A stretch of DNA of 5,628 nt from Verrucomicrobiota bacterium (lineage in GTDB: Bacteria > Verrucomicrobiota > Verrucomicrobiia > Chthoniobacterales > UBA10450). Shown here one piece after another: positions 5,005 through 5,628 of this stretch. The stretch's first letter is position 1; every line of letters starts with the position of its first letter. The stretch lies in contig QHOF01000149.1 of assembly GCA_003219335.1 (NCBI GenBank), positions 1 through 5,628 of the forward strand, written 5' to 3'. The notes beneath the pieces were generated by a model. It made no database searches. It saw nothing but the letters and a program-made list of their open reading frames with translations, and had not been told where the DNA came from. The translations under genes were made by a program, and so were the position numbers.

Positions 5005-5628
5005 TTACCGAAAGCATCTCCTGCTATTGTAAGGCGGCGACGTCGATGAAAGCCGGCCGAGTGCACGCAACAGCGAGTATTGGGCTTTATTGTAATCGGT
5101 AACGATGCTGAGATAATCGTTGCGAACACGCGACAAATCTTGTTCGGCTTGAATCGTCTCAAGGACGACGCCGACTCCAAATTCTTTCCGCTCTTGGCCC
5201 AAGCGCAAAGCTTCTTCCGCTTCAGATAGCGATCGTTTTGCTGTCGCGATCTGGTCGGCGAGCGACTGCACGCGGGCCTGGCTAGTGACGACCTCGTTCC
5301 CAACTTGGTCAGCTACCTTCTCAGCAACCAGTGCGGCTCCGTGCAGGCGCGCCTGGTGCGCATGGATATTTCCGAAATCGAAAAGGCCGCCCGGGCCGAT
5401 GCGCCAATTCAGTAGCGCCACGTAGTCCTCCGATTCACCGAAGTGTCCGGTTTCGCTATTCATTCCGCCGCCGAGCCCGCCGAAAAATGCCTGGCCACCA
5501 ACGCTTGGAATGAGCGGACCATAAATCGAACCGTTCTTCGCATGCTGAGCCGCGCTGAGGAGCGCCGCACTTTGTTGTGTTTCGGGCCGCGCCGCCAAAG
5601 CCTGCGAAACAAGATCACCGAGCGACTC
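5005..5628 (-). CDS. TolC-family outer membrane efflux protein (N-terminus beyond the window)
   Basis: The C-terminal 207 residues of an outer-membrane channel that would work with an RND- or ABC-type pump and a periplasmic adaptor. The frame is open from the right edge to TAA at 5007-5005. Features are a helix near the edge (ESLGDLVSQALAARPETQQ), the strand-turn region IPSVGGQAFFGGLGGG, the outer-membrane strand ALLNWRIGPGGLFDFGNI, then the long periplasmic coiled coil (HAHQARLHGAALVAEKVADQ through ATAKRSLSEAEEALRLGQER). A second repeat follows with VLETIQAEQDLSRVRNDYL and YNKAQYSLLRALG. After RALG comes a short Ser/Pro/Arg-rich tail ending RRCFR. Roughly half of a normal 420-480 residue protein is present. 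It precedes phoB on the same strand, but a 147-bp gap with a likely phoB promoter suggests a separate transcript. The transported substrate cannot be told from this part. Confidence 0.88.
   Translation of the reverse strand, partial: ESLGDLVSQALAARPETQQSAALLSAAQHAKNGSIYGPLIPSVGGQAFFGGLGGGMNSETGHFGESEDYVALLNWRIGPGGLFDFGNIHAHQARLHGAALVAEKVADQVGNEVVTSQARVQSLADQIATAKRSLSEAEEALRLGQERKEFGVGVVLETIQAEQDLSRVRNDYLSIVTDYNKAQYSLLRALGRLSSTSPPYNSRRCFR

Noticed and set aside
4688..5017. Minus-strand 109-codon frame covering the phoB leader and N-terminus as a separate gene
   Set aside because: It overlaps about 170 bases of a clear phoB receiver domain, and its C-terminal half is an arginine-rich out-of-frame shadow. 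Only the leader part is kept, as a weak finding.

Overview
The window comes from a bacterial chromosome of moderate to high GC content. Every convincing gene lies on the minus strand, so transcription runs from high to low coordinates. The genes are typical of a Gram-negative (diderm) cell: a TolC-type outer-membrane efflux protein, a PhoB/PhoR two-component system and a periplasmic phosphate-binding PstS. The GAATGACGAA-type repeats and the style of the TolC and accessory proteins remind me of soil Verrucomicrobiota. That placement is from memory, not from a search.

Layout in transcription order. At 5628-5005 is the C-terminal part of a TolC-family protein. At 5004-4858 is an intergenic leader with three heptamers in exact 11-bp phase that resemble a Pho box. 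At 4857-4171 is phoB, followed after 5 nt by phoR (4165-2888). At 2891-1016 is a debris field. It holds a plus-strand orphan C-terminus, a short dispersed-type repeat, a decayed DNA methyltransferase with the start of an Mrr-like nuclease domain (2758-1795), and two small conserved-looking hypothetical genes (1587-1227/1180 and 1213-1016). At 949-869 is a possible histidine-kinase tail. At 875-749 is an inverted pair of GAATGACGAA repeats. A second Pho-box-like site at 753-736 precedes pstS (691-1), which runs off the left edge.

PhoR senses phosphate status and phosphorylates PhoB. PhoB should bind the two Pho-box-like sites and switch on phoBR itself and pstS, the first gene of the high-affinity phosphate transporter. 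In many bacteria phoB, phoR and the pst genes are close together. Here about 2.2 kb of accessory and degraded DNA separates phoR from pstS.

The most unusual material is the 2.8-1.0 kb region. Reading the methyltransferase across frames shows six single-base indels, mostly in homopolymers, plus one in-frame stop. It has lost its N-terminal catalytic DPPY region and most of its nuclease half. The neighbouring hypothetical gene has one further homopolymer frameshift. phoB, phoR, pstS and tolC are uninterrupted, which favours real decay over general sequencing error, although error is not excluded.
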